Shown: positions 1-6,919, counted from the first letter of the stretch. The stretch: DNA of 25,571 bases from Phycisphaerales bacterium UBA2218 (GCA_002327785.1 DCUI01000056.1:1-25571); one strand, 5' to 3'. Notes: generated by a model not told the origin, from the letters alone. Made by a program: numbers and translations.

Positions 1-1
1 C

Positions 2-427
2 TGGACGTGTTGGCAGGTCGATTGGCTGACCCAACGCCATGCCTGGCCGGGTCTGGCCTCGATCGTGGCGGTCGAATGCACGCGGACCCTCCGCGACAAG
101 ACGAGCACGGAACGTCGGTATTTCCTCAACTCCCATTCGGGCCGGCAGGCCCAGAAACTGGCCGCCTTGATCCGCAATCACTGGCGAGTGGAGAACCAAC
201 TGCACTGGACGCTGGATGTCTGCTTCAACGAAGACCAATGCCGCGTGCGGGTCGCCAACGCGGCCCAGAACCTCGCCCGCATTCGACGGATCAGTCTGCT
301 GCGATTGAAGCAGGAAAGGACCTGCAAGCTAGGCATCCAGAGCAAACGAACCAAAGCGGCCTACGACAGAGACTACCTCCTGACCTTTCTGGGTTTCCGA
401 CGCGACAACGGCACCGCCGCGACATGA
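2..427 (+). CDS. ISAs1-family transposase, C-terminal part (5' end outside window)
   Basis: The frame is open from the left window edge to a TGA at 425-427, giving about 141 residues. They match the C-terminal end of ISAs1/H-repeat-type DDE transposases: a WPGLASIVAVE strand, then the conserved block around RNHWRVENQLHWTLDVCFNED, which holds the last catalytic acidic residue, then an NAAQNLARIRRISL helix and a YLLTFLGF end. The protein would catalyse transposition of its own element. A 20-bp sequence at 430-449 right after the stop looks like the right terminal inverted repeat, so the element probably ends there. The internal GTG at 65 is not the true start because homology continues upstream to the edge. 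Whether the element is intact cannot be judged from this window. Confidence 0.9.
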   Translation, partial: WTCWQVDWLTQRHAWPGLASIVAVECTRTLRDKTSTERRYFLNSHSGRQAQKLAALIRNHWRVENQLHWTLDVCFNEDQCRVRVANAAQNLARIRRISLLRLKQERTCKLGIQSKRTKAAYDRDYLLTFLGFRRDNGTAAT

Positions 428-429
428 CG

Positions 430-449
430 GATTTCATGCGATTGTCCTG
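430..449 (+). mobile_element. Probable right terminal inverted repeat of the ISAs1-family element
   Basis: The segment GATTTCATGCGATTGTCCTG lies 3 nt after the transposase stop and resembles the ends of ISAs1/H-repeat elements as I remember them. The left end lies outside the window, so the pairing and the target duplication cannot be checked. The promoter of the next gene begins 19 nt further on. Confidence 0.6.
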
Positions 450-467
450 TTTGTCCGACCGGGGCGA

Positions 468-496
468 TTGACGAGGTGCGACAAAACAGCTATATT
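468..496 (+). promoter_or_regulatory. Sigma70-type promoter of the FKBP_N-cyclophilin gene
   Basis: TTGACG (468-473) and TATATT (491-496) are separated by exactly 17 nt. This is a near-consensus housekeeping promoter 54 nt upstream of the start codon. The -10 box lies inside an 8-bp inverted repeat (479-486 and 502-509), listed separately. The promoter begins 19 nt from the putative IS right end, so the insertion either spared it or helped to create it. Confidence 0.65.
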
Positions 497-509
497 GAAG
501 ATTTTGTCG
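479..509 (+). promoter_or_regulatory. Operator-like inverted repeat over the -10 box
   Basis: CGACAAAA at 479-486 and TTTTGTCG at 502-509 are perfect complements separated by 15 nt. The dyad brackets the TATATT -10 box and the expected transcription start. That position suits a repressor site, although a hairpin at the mRNA 5' end is also possible. No cognate regulator is identified. Confidence 0.45.
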
Positions 510-549
510 TGCTCTGAATTGCAGACCCGTACTTTTGGAGGTATCGATC

Positions 550-1422
550 ATGACCATTGGCACACCGCTGCGTATGTTGTTGATATTCGGTGTTTTGGCC
601 GTCACAATCCCCGCCGGGCTGGTCCGGGCCGCCGTGGACCCCAATGACTTCAAGACGGACACGGACAAGGTCAGTTACATCATCGGCACGCAGATCGCCG
701 GCAACCTGAAAAGACAAGGCGTCGAGGTGAACATCGAGATGCTCCTGCGGGGCCTTCGCGAGGCCCTGAGCGGGCAGCAGTCCCCCTTCAGCGAAGAAGA
801 ACAGAACGCAATCATGGGAGCGTTTCAGCAGCAGCTTGTCGCGAAAATGAGGGCCAAACAACAGGAAGAAGCCATGGCAAAACTCGGCAAGGAAAATGAG
901 TGGAAGATGAAACTGACCAAACCCGAACAGAGACAGTTCGACCCGAACAAGGAATACTTCTGGGTCCTCGAAACGAACAAGGGCGCCATCAAGATCAAGT
1001 TGATGCCCGACATCGCCCCAATGCACGTCAGCAGCACGATGTTCCTGACGGAACAACACTTCTATGATGGCACGACGTTCCATCGCATAATCCCGGACTT
1101 CATGGCGCAGGGCGGCTGCCCGCTCGGCACCGGCACCGGCAGCCCCGGCTACCAGTACGCCGGCGAGTTCAGCCCGAACGTCAAGCATGACCGTCCGTTC
1201 CTGCTGAGCATGGCCAACGCCGGCCCGGGCACCGACGGCAGCCAGTTCTTCATCACCTTCAAGGCTACCCCCTGGCTGGACGGCAAGCACACAATCTTCG
1301 GCGAGGTCGTCGAGGGCCAGGACACGGTCAAGAAGCTCGAAGCCGCAGGCTCGCCCCAGGGCAAGCCCAAGGAGGAATTGAAGATCACCAAGGCCGTCAT
1401 CGAAGAGAAGGCCAAGGGATAA
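550..1422 (+). CDS. Secreted peptidyl-prolyl isomerase: FKBP_N-like dimerisation domain fused to cyclophilin
   Basis: A 290-residue protein predicted to speed proline cis-trans isomerisation outside the cytoplasm. Residues 1-27 form a signal peptide. Residues about 33-105 resemble the helical FKBP_N domain of FkpA/Mip proteins (DKVSYIIGTQIAGNLKRQGV, then a long charged helix). Residues about 136-287 are a cyclophilin domain with FHRIIPDFMAQGG (catalytic Arg179), GSQFFITF and WLDGKHTIFG. The FKBP catalytic domain that normally follows FKBP_N is absent. The ATG at 550 is chosen over an in-frame TTG at 535 because GGAGGT at 537-542 sits 7 nt before it. It has its own promoter (468-496) and terminator (1496-1535), so it is probably monocistronic. 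The cyclophilin call is firm; the N-terminal assignment is by pattern. Confidence 0.9.
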   Translation: MTIGTPLRMLLIFGVLAVTIPAGLVRAAVDPNDFKTDTDKVSYIIGTQIAGNLKRQGVEVNIEMLLRGLREALSGQQSPFSEEEQNAIMGAFQQQLVAKMRAKQQEEAMAKLGKENEWKMKLTKPEQRQFDPNKEYFWVLETNKGAIKIKLMPDIAPMHVSSTMFLTEQHFYDGTTFHRIIPDFMAQGGCPLGTGTGSPGYQYAGEFSPNVKHDRPFLLSMANAGPGTDGSQFFITFKATPWLDGKHTIFGEVVEGQDTVKKLEAAGSPQGKPKEELKITKAVIEEKAKG

Positions 1423-1495
1423 ACGCGCCCACGAGCCGGACCAGACCGTACACATGGGCTGATCCAGCAAGAACATGCGAATATCGTGGATTCCA

Positions 1496-1535
1496 CCCCG
1501 CTGCCTGACCTCAATTGGGCGGCGGGGTTTGTCTT
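1496..1535 (+). terminator. Rho-independent terminator of the isomerase gene
   Basis: CCCCGCTGCC (1496-1505) pairs with GGCGGCGGGG (1518-1527) over 10 bp with one G-U pair and a 12-nt loop. TTTGTCTT follows directly. It lies 73 nt after the isomerase stop and ends where the convergent phosphatidyltransferase gene stops. Confidence 0.65.
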
Positions 1536-2236
1536 CAGGGGCGGTGCCCGTCAAGGCTCCGGCAACTCTTCGCCCGGACGGAGGAAGGGGATTTCCCACT
1601 TGGAGACGCCGGCGATCTCCTTTCATTCTCCGCAAGGGCAGTGGCGACACCCTTTCCGGGCTTGGTGCGCCGGCGCAGGAAGACGAGGCTCTGGATCATC
1701 CGCGAGACGACGGCGTAGACGACGCTGGCAGCCACCAGCCAGACTGCGATGTGGGTCCGGCGGGACAGGCCGCCGGCGACGAGAAAGAGGATCCGCAGAA
1801 ATCGAAGGGACAGCCGCTCCTGGAACTTGACCTCACCCTGGGTCAGGCTCTCGACCGCGGCGTTGATATAGGTCGCCAGCGGAATGCCGACCATGGCCAC
1901 GATGGCAGGCGCCGGATGGGCAAGTCCGCCCAGCAGCATCCCCAGCAGAAAGATCAGGTCGGAATACTTGTCGATGATCTTGTCGACGAATGATCCGAAT
2001 GGCCCCACGGTGCCTCGTGCCCTGGCCACGCAGCCGTCCAGCATGTCCAGGAAACCGTTGAGCAGGATCATGGCCGCCCCGGTGACCGGCATGCCCAGCC
2101 AGAACGCCACACCGGCCCCCACCGCGGCCAGCAGGGACAGGACCGAGATGACGTTGGCCGATACGTACGGCGCCAGTCTGGCCGCGATCGGGCTGACCAA
2201 TCTGTGCTCGAGTCTGCGAAGTTTTTCCATCATCAT
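1535..2236 (-). CDS. CDP-alcohol phosphatidyltransferase family membrane protein
   Basis: A 233-residue integral membrane enzyme expected to transfer a phosphatidyl group from a CDP-lipid to an alcohol in phospholipid head-group synthesis. The family signature D-x2-DG-x2-AR-x8-G-x3-D-x3-D is complete in the stretch beginning DMLDGCVARARG and ending FGSFVDKIIDKYSD. About five or six hydrophobic segments surround it. The last 40 residues or so are polar and probably disordered. Three consecutive ATG codons (2236, 2233, 2230) make the exact start ambiguous; a GGAAGG sequence lies just upstream. The acceptor alcohol (glycerol phosphate, inositol phosphate or other) cannot be read from the motif. 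It lies 115 nt downstream of the radical SAM gene on the same strand and may share its transcript. Confidence 0.88.
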   Translation of the reverse strand: MMMEKLRRLEHRLVSPIAARLAPYVSANVISVLSLLAAVGAGVAFWLGMPVTGAAMILLNGFLDMLDGCVARARGTVGPFGSFVDKIIDKYSDLIFLLGMLLGGLAHPAPAIVAMVGIPLATYINAAVESLTQGEVKFQERLSLRFLRILFLVAGGLSRRTHIAVWLVAASVVYAVVSRMIQSLVFLRRRTKPGKGVATALAENERRSPASPSGKSPSSVRAKSCRSLDGHRP

Positions 2237-2351
2237 TCGCGCCTTCCAGCCACCTTCGAACGCAGTTTATCATAACACACTGCGAGCGTCGAGAAGAACA
2301 CCTCACGGATTTCAAACGAGGTGCGATTGGGGTCGTCGCGCAACGGCCGTC

Positions 2352-3248
2352 TCAAATCTCGCGTACCGTATTGTCGCAGCGGTCGCAAATGCAGTTGGGA
2401 CCGAAGGTCCCCGTGAGCATCTCCAGCCGCAGTTGTCTGTACTCGCTCCCGGCCCAGATCTCACGGAATCGGCTCGTCGTGACGTTCCCCAGAGGCATCC
2501 GACCGTTGACGTCGAGACAGCACGGGACAACGGTCCCGTCGGCCAGAATGCAGCCATGAGAAAACGGCGCCGCGCAGGGCTTGTATTCCGGCGGGCCGGA
2601 CCGTTTCTCGATGCGACGGTCCTCCACCAGACCATGCCACGTCGTGTACTCCGCAACGTGCACGTCGTCCACCTCTGTGCCCCGCCACTCGCTCACGAAA
2701 TCACCGAGCTTGTCGGCCGTCTCGTCCATGCGGATGATCTCGATGGCCGTGCGGGGTCCCGCGCCGCCGCGCTCACGCCGCAGGGCCAGGTACCGCTCGA
2801 TATTGGACCTGACGTGTTCGAATCGGGCCGGCGGACGCAGACGCTCGTAGACTGTCTCCGAGCAACCGTCGAAAGAAAAACACAGGAAGGTCAACGACGA
2901 CGAGAGAATCCGCTCGGCCGTTTCTCTCGTAAGGGCCGTCGCGTTGGTGTGAATCATCGTCCGGCACCCCTTGGCCCCGGCGTACTCGATCATTTCAAAA
3001 AGCCCTTCGTGCAGCAGCGGCTCGCCCGACAGGTACAGCTTGACCAGGGGTCGATTCTCACAGATATCGTCGATCACGCTCTGGAACACATCGACCGACA
3101 TCTTCTCACGCAGCGGCTTGAGCCCTTTCGACTGCGGACACATGATGCACTTGAGATTGCACACGCGGACGATGTCGAACCAGTAGACCGAGGGCGGGGG
3201 AGGGATGTAGTAGTCCATCAATTCCGCTATGTTGTTCCATAGAGGCAT
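2352..3248 (-). CDS. Radical SAM protein with C-terminal SPASM-type cluster domain
   Basis: A 298-residue protein (from the 3248 start) with the radical SAM cluster motif CxxxCxxC at Cys30, Cys34 and Cys37 (VRVCNLKCIMCPQSKG). It is followed by the usual barrel elements, including LYLSGEPLLHEGLFEMI (the GxP/GGE strand). The C-terminal 75 residues carry spaced cysteines (PCAAPFSHGC, VPCCLDVNGRMPLGN, CICDRC) typical of a SPASM domain binding auxiliary Fe-S clusters. SPASM enzymes often modify peptides or mature enzymes, but many act on sugars or unknown substrates, and no precursor peptide is visible nearby. Start: an ATG at 3299 has no ribosome site, whereas ATG 3248 is preceded by GGAAAGGT 5 nt upstream, so I prefer 3248; the longer form adds 17 residues. 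Confidence 0.88.
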   Translation of the reverse strand: MPLWNNIAELMDYYIPPPPSVYWFDIVRVCNLKCIMCPQSKGLKPLREKMSVDVFQSVIDDICENRPLVKLYLSGEPLLHEGLFEMIEYAGAKGCRTMIHTNATALTRETAERILSSSLTFLCFSFDGCSETVYERLRPPARFEHVRSNIERYLALRRERGGAGPRTAIEIIRMDETADKLGDFVSEWRGTEVDDVHVAEYTTWHGLVEDRRIEKRSGPPEYKPCAAPFSHGCILADGTVVPCCLDVNGRMPLGNVTTSRFREIWAGSEYRQLRLEMLTGTFGPNCICDRCDNTVREI

Positions 3249-3353
3249 TTGGGACCTTTCCAGCAGGACTTCGCGTAGCCTATGCCCGATAGGGCTCATC
3301 CGTCAACCCGCAACTAAAAAAGTAAAACGACAGGACCCACAGGGAATTCGAGG

Positions 3354-3370
3354 TTTACTATTGACGATTT
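3354..3370 (+). repeat. Solo copy of the TTTACTATTGACGATTT repeat
   Basis: This 17-bp sequence is identical to the reverse complement of 25150-25166, which flanks the four-helix-bundle gene before dnaX. A further GATTTAC follows at 3373-3379, continuing the pattern. It lies in the 235-nt gap between the radical SAM gene and apt, where no coding sequence is seen. Confidence 0.75.
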
Positions 3371-3407
3371 TCGATTTACCATTCGCCGTGCGGCCGTAGA
3401 AGCCGTC

Positions 3408-3435
3408 GCGCCCGCGGGCGCAACGTCTTACGGCG
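3408..3435. repeat. GC palindrome plus degenerate copy of a dispersed module
   Basis: GCGCCCGCGGGCGC at 3408-3421 is a perfect 14-bp palindrome. ACGTCTTACGGCG at 3423-3435 matches the reverse complement of the module at 11636-11649 with one mismatch. Both lie in the gap upstream of apt. Homology for such a short degenerate match is tentative. Confidence 0.35.
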
Positions 3436-3483
3436 AATGTGTTGAAGCAGTGAACAGTCAATCGTACATGACAGGCAGTTCCT

Positions 3484-4011
3484 ATGGCAGAAGAGCACAT
3501 CGACCTGGCGAAGTACATCCGTGCCATTCCGGATTGGCCGAAGAAGGGTATCCTGTTTCGAGACATCACGCCCCTGCTGGCGGACCCGAAGGCCTTCCCG
3601 ACGGCGGTGGACGCTCTGTGCGCCCCGTTCTTCGGGGCTGGCGTGCAGTACGTGGCGGCCGTCGAGGCCCGCGGGTTCATCTTCGGGTCGGCGGTCGCGG
3701 AGAGGCTCGGCGCCGGATTCATTCCCGTCCGCAAGAAGGGCAAGCTCCCGGGCGCGACGGAGAGCGCCACGTACGAGCTCGAGTACGGCGTGGACACCCT
3801 TGAAATGCACCGCGACGCCATCCCCCGCGGCGCCAAGGTCCTGATGGTCGACGACCTGCTCGCCACCGGTGGCACCATGCGTGCGGCCTGCGAACTCATC
3901 GAGAAGGTCGGCGCCCACGTTGTCGGCATTGCCTTCGTCATCGAGCTAACAGACCTGAACGGCCGCCAGAAACTCGCCCGGCACAAGATCCACGCCCTGA
4001 TAACTTATTGA
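3484..4011 (+). CDS. apt: Adenine phosphoribosyltransferase
   Basis: A 175-residue cytosolic enzyme of purine salvage that makes AMP and pyrophosphate from adenine and PRPP. The N-terminal IRAIPDWPKKGILFRDITPLL is the APRT signature. VEARGFIFGSAVA and FIPVRKKGKLPG follow. The PRPP-binding motif VLMVDDLLATGGT lies at residues 119-131. The length is normal for the family. ATG 3484 is the natural start, with no strong Shine-Dalgarno sequence. It stands alone between a repeat-bearing gap and the AT-richer island that begins just after its stop. Confidence 0.96.
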   Translation: MAEEHIDLAKYIRAIPDWPKKGILFRDITPLLADPKAFPTAVDALCAPFFGAGVQYVAAVEARGFIFGSAVAERLGAGFIPVRKKGKLPGATESATYELEYGVDTLEMHRDAIPRGAKVLMVDDLLATGGTMRAACELIEKVGAHVVGIAFVIELTDLNGRQKLARHKIHALITY

Positions 4012-4027
4012 CACGCAATCCCTTTAA

Positions 4028-4058
4028 GTCCTGCTATCGCTGTAACTGACTTCAGGAC
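4028..4058 (+). other. Inverted repeat downstream of apt at the edge of the AT-rich island
   Basis: GTCCTG (4028-4033) and CAGGAC (4053-4058) are complementary, and AAGTC/GACTT (4026-4030, 4048-4052) form an overlapping dyad. There is no T-run, so it is a poor terminator. It marks the start of 190 nt of clearly lower GC than the surroundings. It could be an attachment-site remnant or a regulatory hairpin; the evidence is weak. Confidence 0.3.
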
Positions 4059-4146
4059 AAAGAGTTAACAGCAAGCCCAGACCCCAACCAGCTTAGCACC
4101 TAATCGCCGTATCCTGCTCTAAAATGTGAATCTTTGTGCATTTCTA

Positions 4147-4175
4147 TTGCATATTGTAACATTTTGCGCCATAAT
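4147..4175 (+). promoter_or_regulatory. Promoter of the HTH-Clp_N operon
   Basis: TTGCAT (4147-4152) and CATAAT (4170-4175) are separated by 17 nt in an AT-rich gap. A strong ribosome site GAGGTG (4191-4196) sits 7 nt before ATG 4204, giving a short leader. The element TGCAT-T-ATGCA around 4198-4208 covers the start codon and is a perfect 5-bp dyad, a possible operator for the encoded DNA-binding protein. Confidence 0.6.
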
Positions 4176-4203
4176 GCGTCATATACAGTAGAGGTGATGC
4201 ATT

Positions 4204-4902
4204 ATGCAACTGATGTCGATTGAAGATTTGGCACTGTATCTGGGTGTGTCCAAGCGGACGGTCTACAAGTATCTCGCTGACGGCGATTGCCCGCCCTACA
4301 TCAAGCTCAGCGCCAAGAACATCAGCTTCGACCGGGCGGATGTCGATGCCTGGCTGGTATCAAAGAAGGTCTATCCGGAAAACGGAGGTGAGAGAATGCG
4401 CAATCCAGACACACCGTGCGATACGAAATCGGAACAGCCATCCAATGCCGACACATTGCCGTGGACACCACGCGCCCGAGCCGTCCTGAATGCGGCTCGA
4501 CGGCAAGCCCGCGAGGATGGTTTCACCATTGTGGGCACGGAGCACCTGCTGCTCGGGATGCTGACCGTACGGAAATCCCTCGGGGCTTCGATCCTCGAAA
4601 GGCTCGGCGTCTCCCCGCAAGAGTGTTGGCAGCGCTATCGAGCGACCCTACAGCCAACCGAGAACCGGGGCCGAAACAGGGTCCGGCTCTCCGATGATGT
4701 CGAGAAAGTGACGCAGGAAGCATGCCGGCAGGCGATGCAGTGGGGCCATACGTACATCGGAGCTGAACACCTTCTCACCGGTGTCCTCATGACGGAACGA
4801 GGCGTTGGGTTCCGGATTCTCAGCGACCTCGGCGTCACGCTGGACCGCGTGAGAACGGAGGCGGCCGGACTGATCGTGTGCCGCCAGGCAGCAGACAAGT
4901 AG
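4204..4902 (+). CDS. Excisionase-type HTH protein with two C-terminal Clp_N repeats
   Basis: 232 residues. Residues 2-58 form a MerR/excisionase-type helix-turn-helix (MSIEDLALYLGVSKRTVYKY, then ISFDRADVDAWLVSKK), as in HTH_17 proteins. After a polar linker, residues about 86-148 and 162-223 are two tandem Clp_N repeats like the receptor domain of ClpC/ClpA. Each keeps the glutamate of the GTEH/GAEH motif (Glu113, Glu188), which in ClpC helps to bind phospho-arginine. There is no AAA+ ATPase domain, so it cannot unfold proteins itself. Known family behaviour: Clp_N domains bind degradation-tagged proteins and some antibiotics. Inference: a transcription factor that senses Clp substrates or ligands and may control its own promoter. 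The next gene starts 47 nt downstream and is probably co-transcribed. Confidence 0.88.
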   Translation: MQLMSIEDLALYLGVSKRTVYKYLADGDCPPYIKLSAKNISFDRADVDAWLVSKKVYPENGGERMRNPDTPCDTKSEQPSNADTLPWTPRARAVLNAARRQAREDGFTIVGTEHLLLGMLTVRKSLGASILERLGVSPQECWQRYRATLQPTENRGRNRVRLSDDVEKVTQEACRQAMQWGHTYIGAEHLLTGVLMTERGVGFRILSDLGVTLDRVRTEAAGLIVCRQAADK

Positions 4903-4949
4903 CCCGGAAACGAGATCCACCAAATCACGCAAACGAAAGGAACCAACAA

Positions 4950-5165
4950 ATGCTCGCCCTTATCGCTACCACCTTCCCCGGCGTCGCGGAACTCGTCGTG
5001 ATCTTCCTCCTGATGGTCGTCACGACCGCAGTGCCGATTCTTGTGGTCATCTGGTTCGCAAGAAAGACACTGGAGAACAAGCGAGAGAACGTCAGGCTGC
5101 GGTTGGAGGTCGGGAAACTCGCCGACGAACTCGAGCAGGTCCGCAGGCAACAGCGCTCCGAATGA
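4950..5165 (+). CDS. Small membrane protein with C-terminal coiled coil
   Basis: 71 residues: a hydrophobic N-terminal half (residues about 5-38, ending LVVIWFARK) that forms one long or two short membrane segments, then a charged helix (LENKRENVRLRLEVGKLADELEQV) with heptad-like spacing. The ATG at 4950 is chosen because an AAAGGA ribosome site lies 8 nt upstream; the in-frame extension to 4878 would overlap the previous gene. It follows the HTH-Clp_N gene by 47 nt and ends 13 nt from the convergent prmC stop, so it is probably second in that operon. No family is recognised with confidence; the shape recalls phage-shock or LapA-like small proteins. Confidence 0.7.
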   Translation: MLALIATTFPGVAELVVIFLLMVVTTAVPILVVIWFARKTLENKRENVRLRLEVGKLADELEQVRRQQRSE

Positions 5166-5178
5166 GCCGAAGAAATGA

Positions 5179-6057
5179 TCACGCCGGCGTGCGTCTGGCC
5201 ACGACCACCCGGTCGTGCTTCTGGAGGTCCTTTTCAACCTGGATCTCGGCGAAGGTTCCGGTCCGTTCGAGCAGTTCACAGACGGCGGGACCTTGCGAGC
5301 AACCGATCTCCAGCAGCAGGATTCCATCTGGCTTGAGGAACTGACCCACCTTCTCGGCGATCCGACGGTACACGTCCAAGCCCCCTTCCCCAGCATACAG
5401 AGCGATTCGCGGTTCGTAGTCCTTCACGTTCTTGTCGAGCGTTTCGTACTCGGCGGCGCTCACATACGGCGGATTGCTCGCGATCAGGTCGAACGGCGAC
5501 ACGTCGAGCTGCGGAATCACCGGCTCGAAGAGGTCCCCCTCGAGCAGATCGACCCGGTCCTGGAGCTGATGCTTCTCGACATTGCGAGCCGCCACGCGCA
5601 GCGCAGGCTCGGAGATGTCCGTCGCGACGACCTTCACATCCGGGACATTCTTCGCGATGGCGACCGCGATCGTGCCGCAGCCGGTGCAGAGGTCGCAGAC
5701 GTGCTGGGAATCGCTTCGTTTGCGAAGGAATTCAATGGCCCGCTGCACGAGCAGCTCCGTCTCCGGCCGGGGAATCAGGCAGTCGCACGTTACCTCGAAC
5801 TCGATGGAATAAAACTCCGTCCGGCCGACGAGGTGCGCCACCGGCTCGTGTCGGCCGGCTCGCTTGACCAGCTCGCGGAGCCGGTCCAACTGCTCCTGCG
5901 CAACGGGCTTGTTGTACTGGGTGTACAGCTCGATCCTCCTGAGGCCCAAGACATGGGCAAGCAGCAGTTCCGCACTCAGCCGAGGCGAGTCAATGTCTTT
6001 CTGCAACAGGAAATCGGTGATCCACGTGAGCAGTTTTTGGATCGTCCAATCGCTCAT
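5179..6057 (-). CDS. prmC: Peptide chain release factor N5-glutamine methyltransferase
   Basis: A 292-residue SAM-dependent enzyme that methylates the glutamine of the GGQ motif in release factors RF1/RF2, aiding translation termination. The helical N-terminal domain (SPRLSAELLLAHVLGLRRIELY) is followed by IPRPETELLV, the SAM site DLCTGCGTIAVA (residues 122-133; the more usual form is DLGTGSG, so two Cys replacements) and the catalytic NPPYVS at 195-200, then YEPRIALYAGEGGLDVYRRI. The ATG at 6057 is used because family homology begins there and it overlaps the comB-like stop by 4 nt (ATGA), a typical translational coupling. Longer in-frame starts run into that gene. In many genomes prmC follows prfA; here it does not. 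Confidence 0.95.
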   Translation of the reverse strand: MSDWTIQKLLTWITDFLLQKDIDSPRLSAELLLAHVLGLRRIELYTQYNKPVAQEQLDRLRELVKRAGRHEPVAHLVGRTEFYSIEFEVTCDCLIPRPETELLVQRAIEFLRKRSDSQHVCDLCTGCGTIAVAIAKNVPDVKVVATDISEPALRVAARNVEKHQLQDRVDLLEGDLFEPVIPQLDVSPFDLIASNPPYVSAAEYETLDKNVKDYEPRIALYAGEGGLDVYRRIAEKVGQFLKPDGILLLEIGCSQGPAVCELLERTGTFAEIQVEKDLQKHDRVVVARRTPA

Positions 6058-6740
6058 CCTTGCCGCCTTGCTACGAGGGACTCCCCTTCCTTGAAGACGC
6101 GAATCGCAAAATCGTACTTGTCGATTTCCAGGGCGATCTCCAGATCCTCCGGATGGAAGTGCGGCTGACCAGGATCGTGGAACTTTGCGACCTGGTTGCT
6201 CGTCAGCACGAGCTTTCGTACCGCCTCCGGGTCCGGCCGACGGCCTTCCAGCAGGTTCCGCAGGTACATGGCGCACTGCTCGTCCTCATCGGTCCGCACG
6301 GCCGCGTTCCATCCCATCGCCACGATGGTCACTTCCGCCGGCCCATCGCGCCGAATGGCTTTCGCCGTGGCGCCTGCTACGACAAACGAACCGGCATAGA
6401 TCCCGCCGACTCCGGAGGTCGCAACCACCCCCACGGTTCCCGCCCGCGTGGATAAAATCACCACCCTGTCCCTCAACTCGGCCTGCATCATCTCATGGGG
6501 CGAGTTGCCGAAGTCGAATCCTTGCGGCCGAATTCCATTGACCTCGCCCACACAGACGTCTCCCATCCCCCGGTCGCGCAGCCGCAGCGCCTCAGCCGGT
6601 TCCGGGACGAGGATCATCCGGTCCGCCCCGCGGGCAAACGCCACCGCCGCGGTGGTGAACGCACGAAAGACATCCACAATCACCACGATGCCCCGGGCCC
6701 GCCGGGCTCCTTCGATCAAACTCTCAATCCTGATATCCAT
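6054..6740 (-). CDS. comB: 2-phosphosulfolactate phosphatase family protein (ComB-like)
   Basis: A 228-residue protein of the ComB family, whose founding member hydrolyses 2-phosphosulfolactate to sulfolactate in coenzyme M synthesis (EC 3.1.3.71). Family blocks visible: VIVDVFRAFTTAAVAFARGA near the N-terminus, GEVNGIRPQGFDFGNSP at 65-81, LSTRAGTVGV at 97-106, and an ECxxYL-like DEQCAMYLRNLLEG. The ATG at 6740 has GGAG 4 nt upstream; an extension to 6794 lacks support. No ComA, ComC or other sulfolactate gene is nearby, so the substrate in this organism is open. Its end overlaps prmC by 4 nt, so the two are co-transcribed with this gene first. Confidence 0.88.
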   Translation of the reverse strand: MDIRIESLIEGARRARGIVVIVDVFRAFTTAAVAFARGADRMILVPEPAEALRLRDRGMGDVCVGEVNGIRPQGFDFGNSPHEMMQAELRDRVVILSTRAGTVGVVATSGVGGIYAGSFVVAGATAKAIRRDGPAEVTIVAMGWNAAVRTDEDEQCAMYLRNLLEGRRPDPEAVRKLVLTSNQVAKFHDPGQPHFHPEDLEIALEIDKYDFAIRVFKEGESLVARRQG

Positions 6741-6919
6741 GAGACTCCGTCCTGCTCTCGACGCAGAGGATACAGCAGTCGCGTCCACAGGCAAGAAGAA
6801 TTCCGGCCTACAGTCCTTGCTGCGCCTCCAGGGAGACCCTCTGCGAAAACGAGAGGCAGGAGATGTTTTTCGCGAGGGGTGGGAATGGGCGTCGAGGGGA
6901 AGAGGGATAACTCACCGCC

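Noticed and set aside
490..1650. 386-residue minus-strand open frame opposite the isomerase gene
   Set aside because: It is the antisense of a clear cyclophilin with promoter and terminator; composition is leucine/arginine-rich and matches no family.
1884..3242. 452-residue plus-strand open frame opposite the radical SAM gene
   Set aside because: Its complement holds the CxxxCxxC and SPASM motifs; this frame is a GC-rich shadow.
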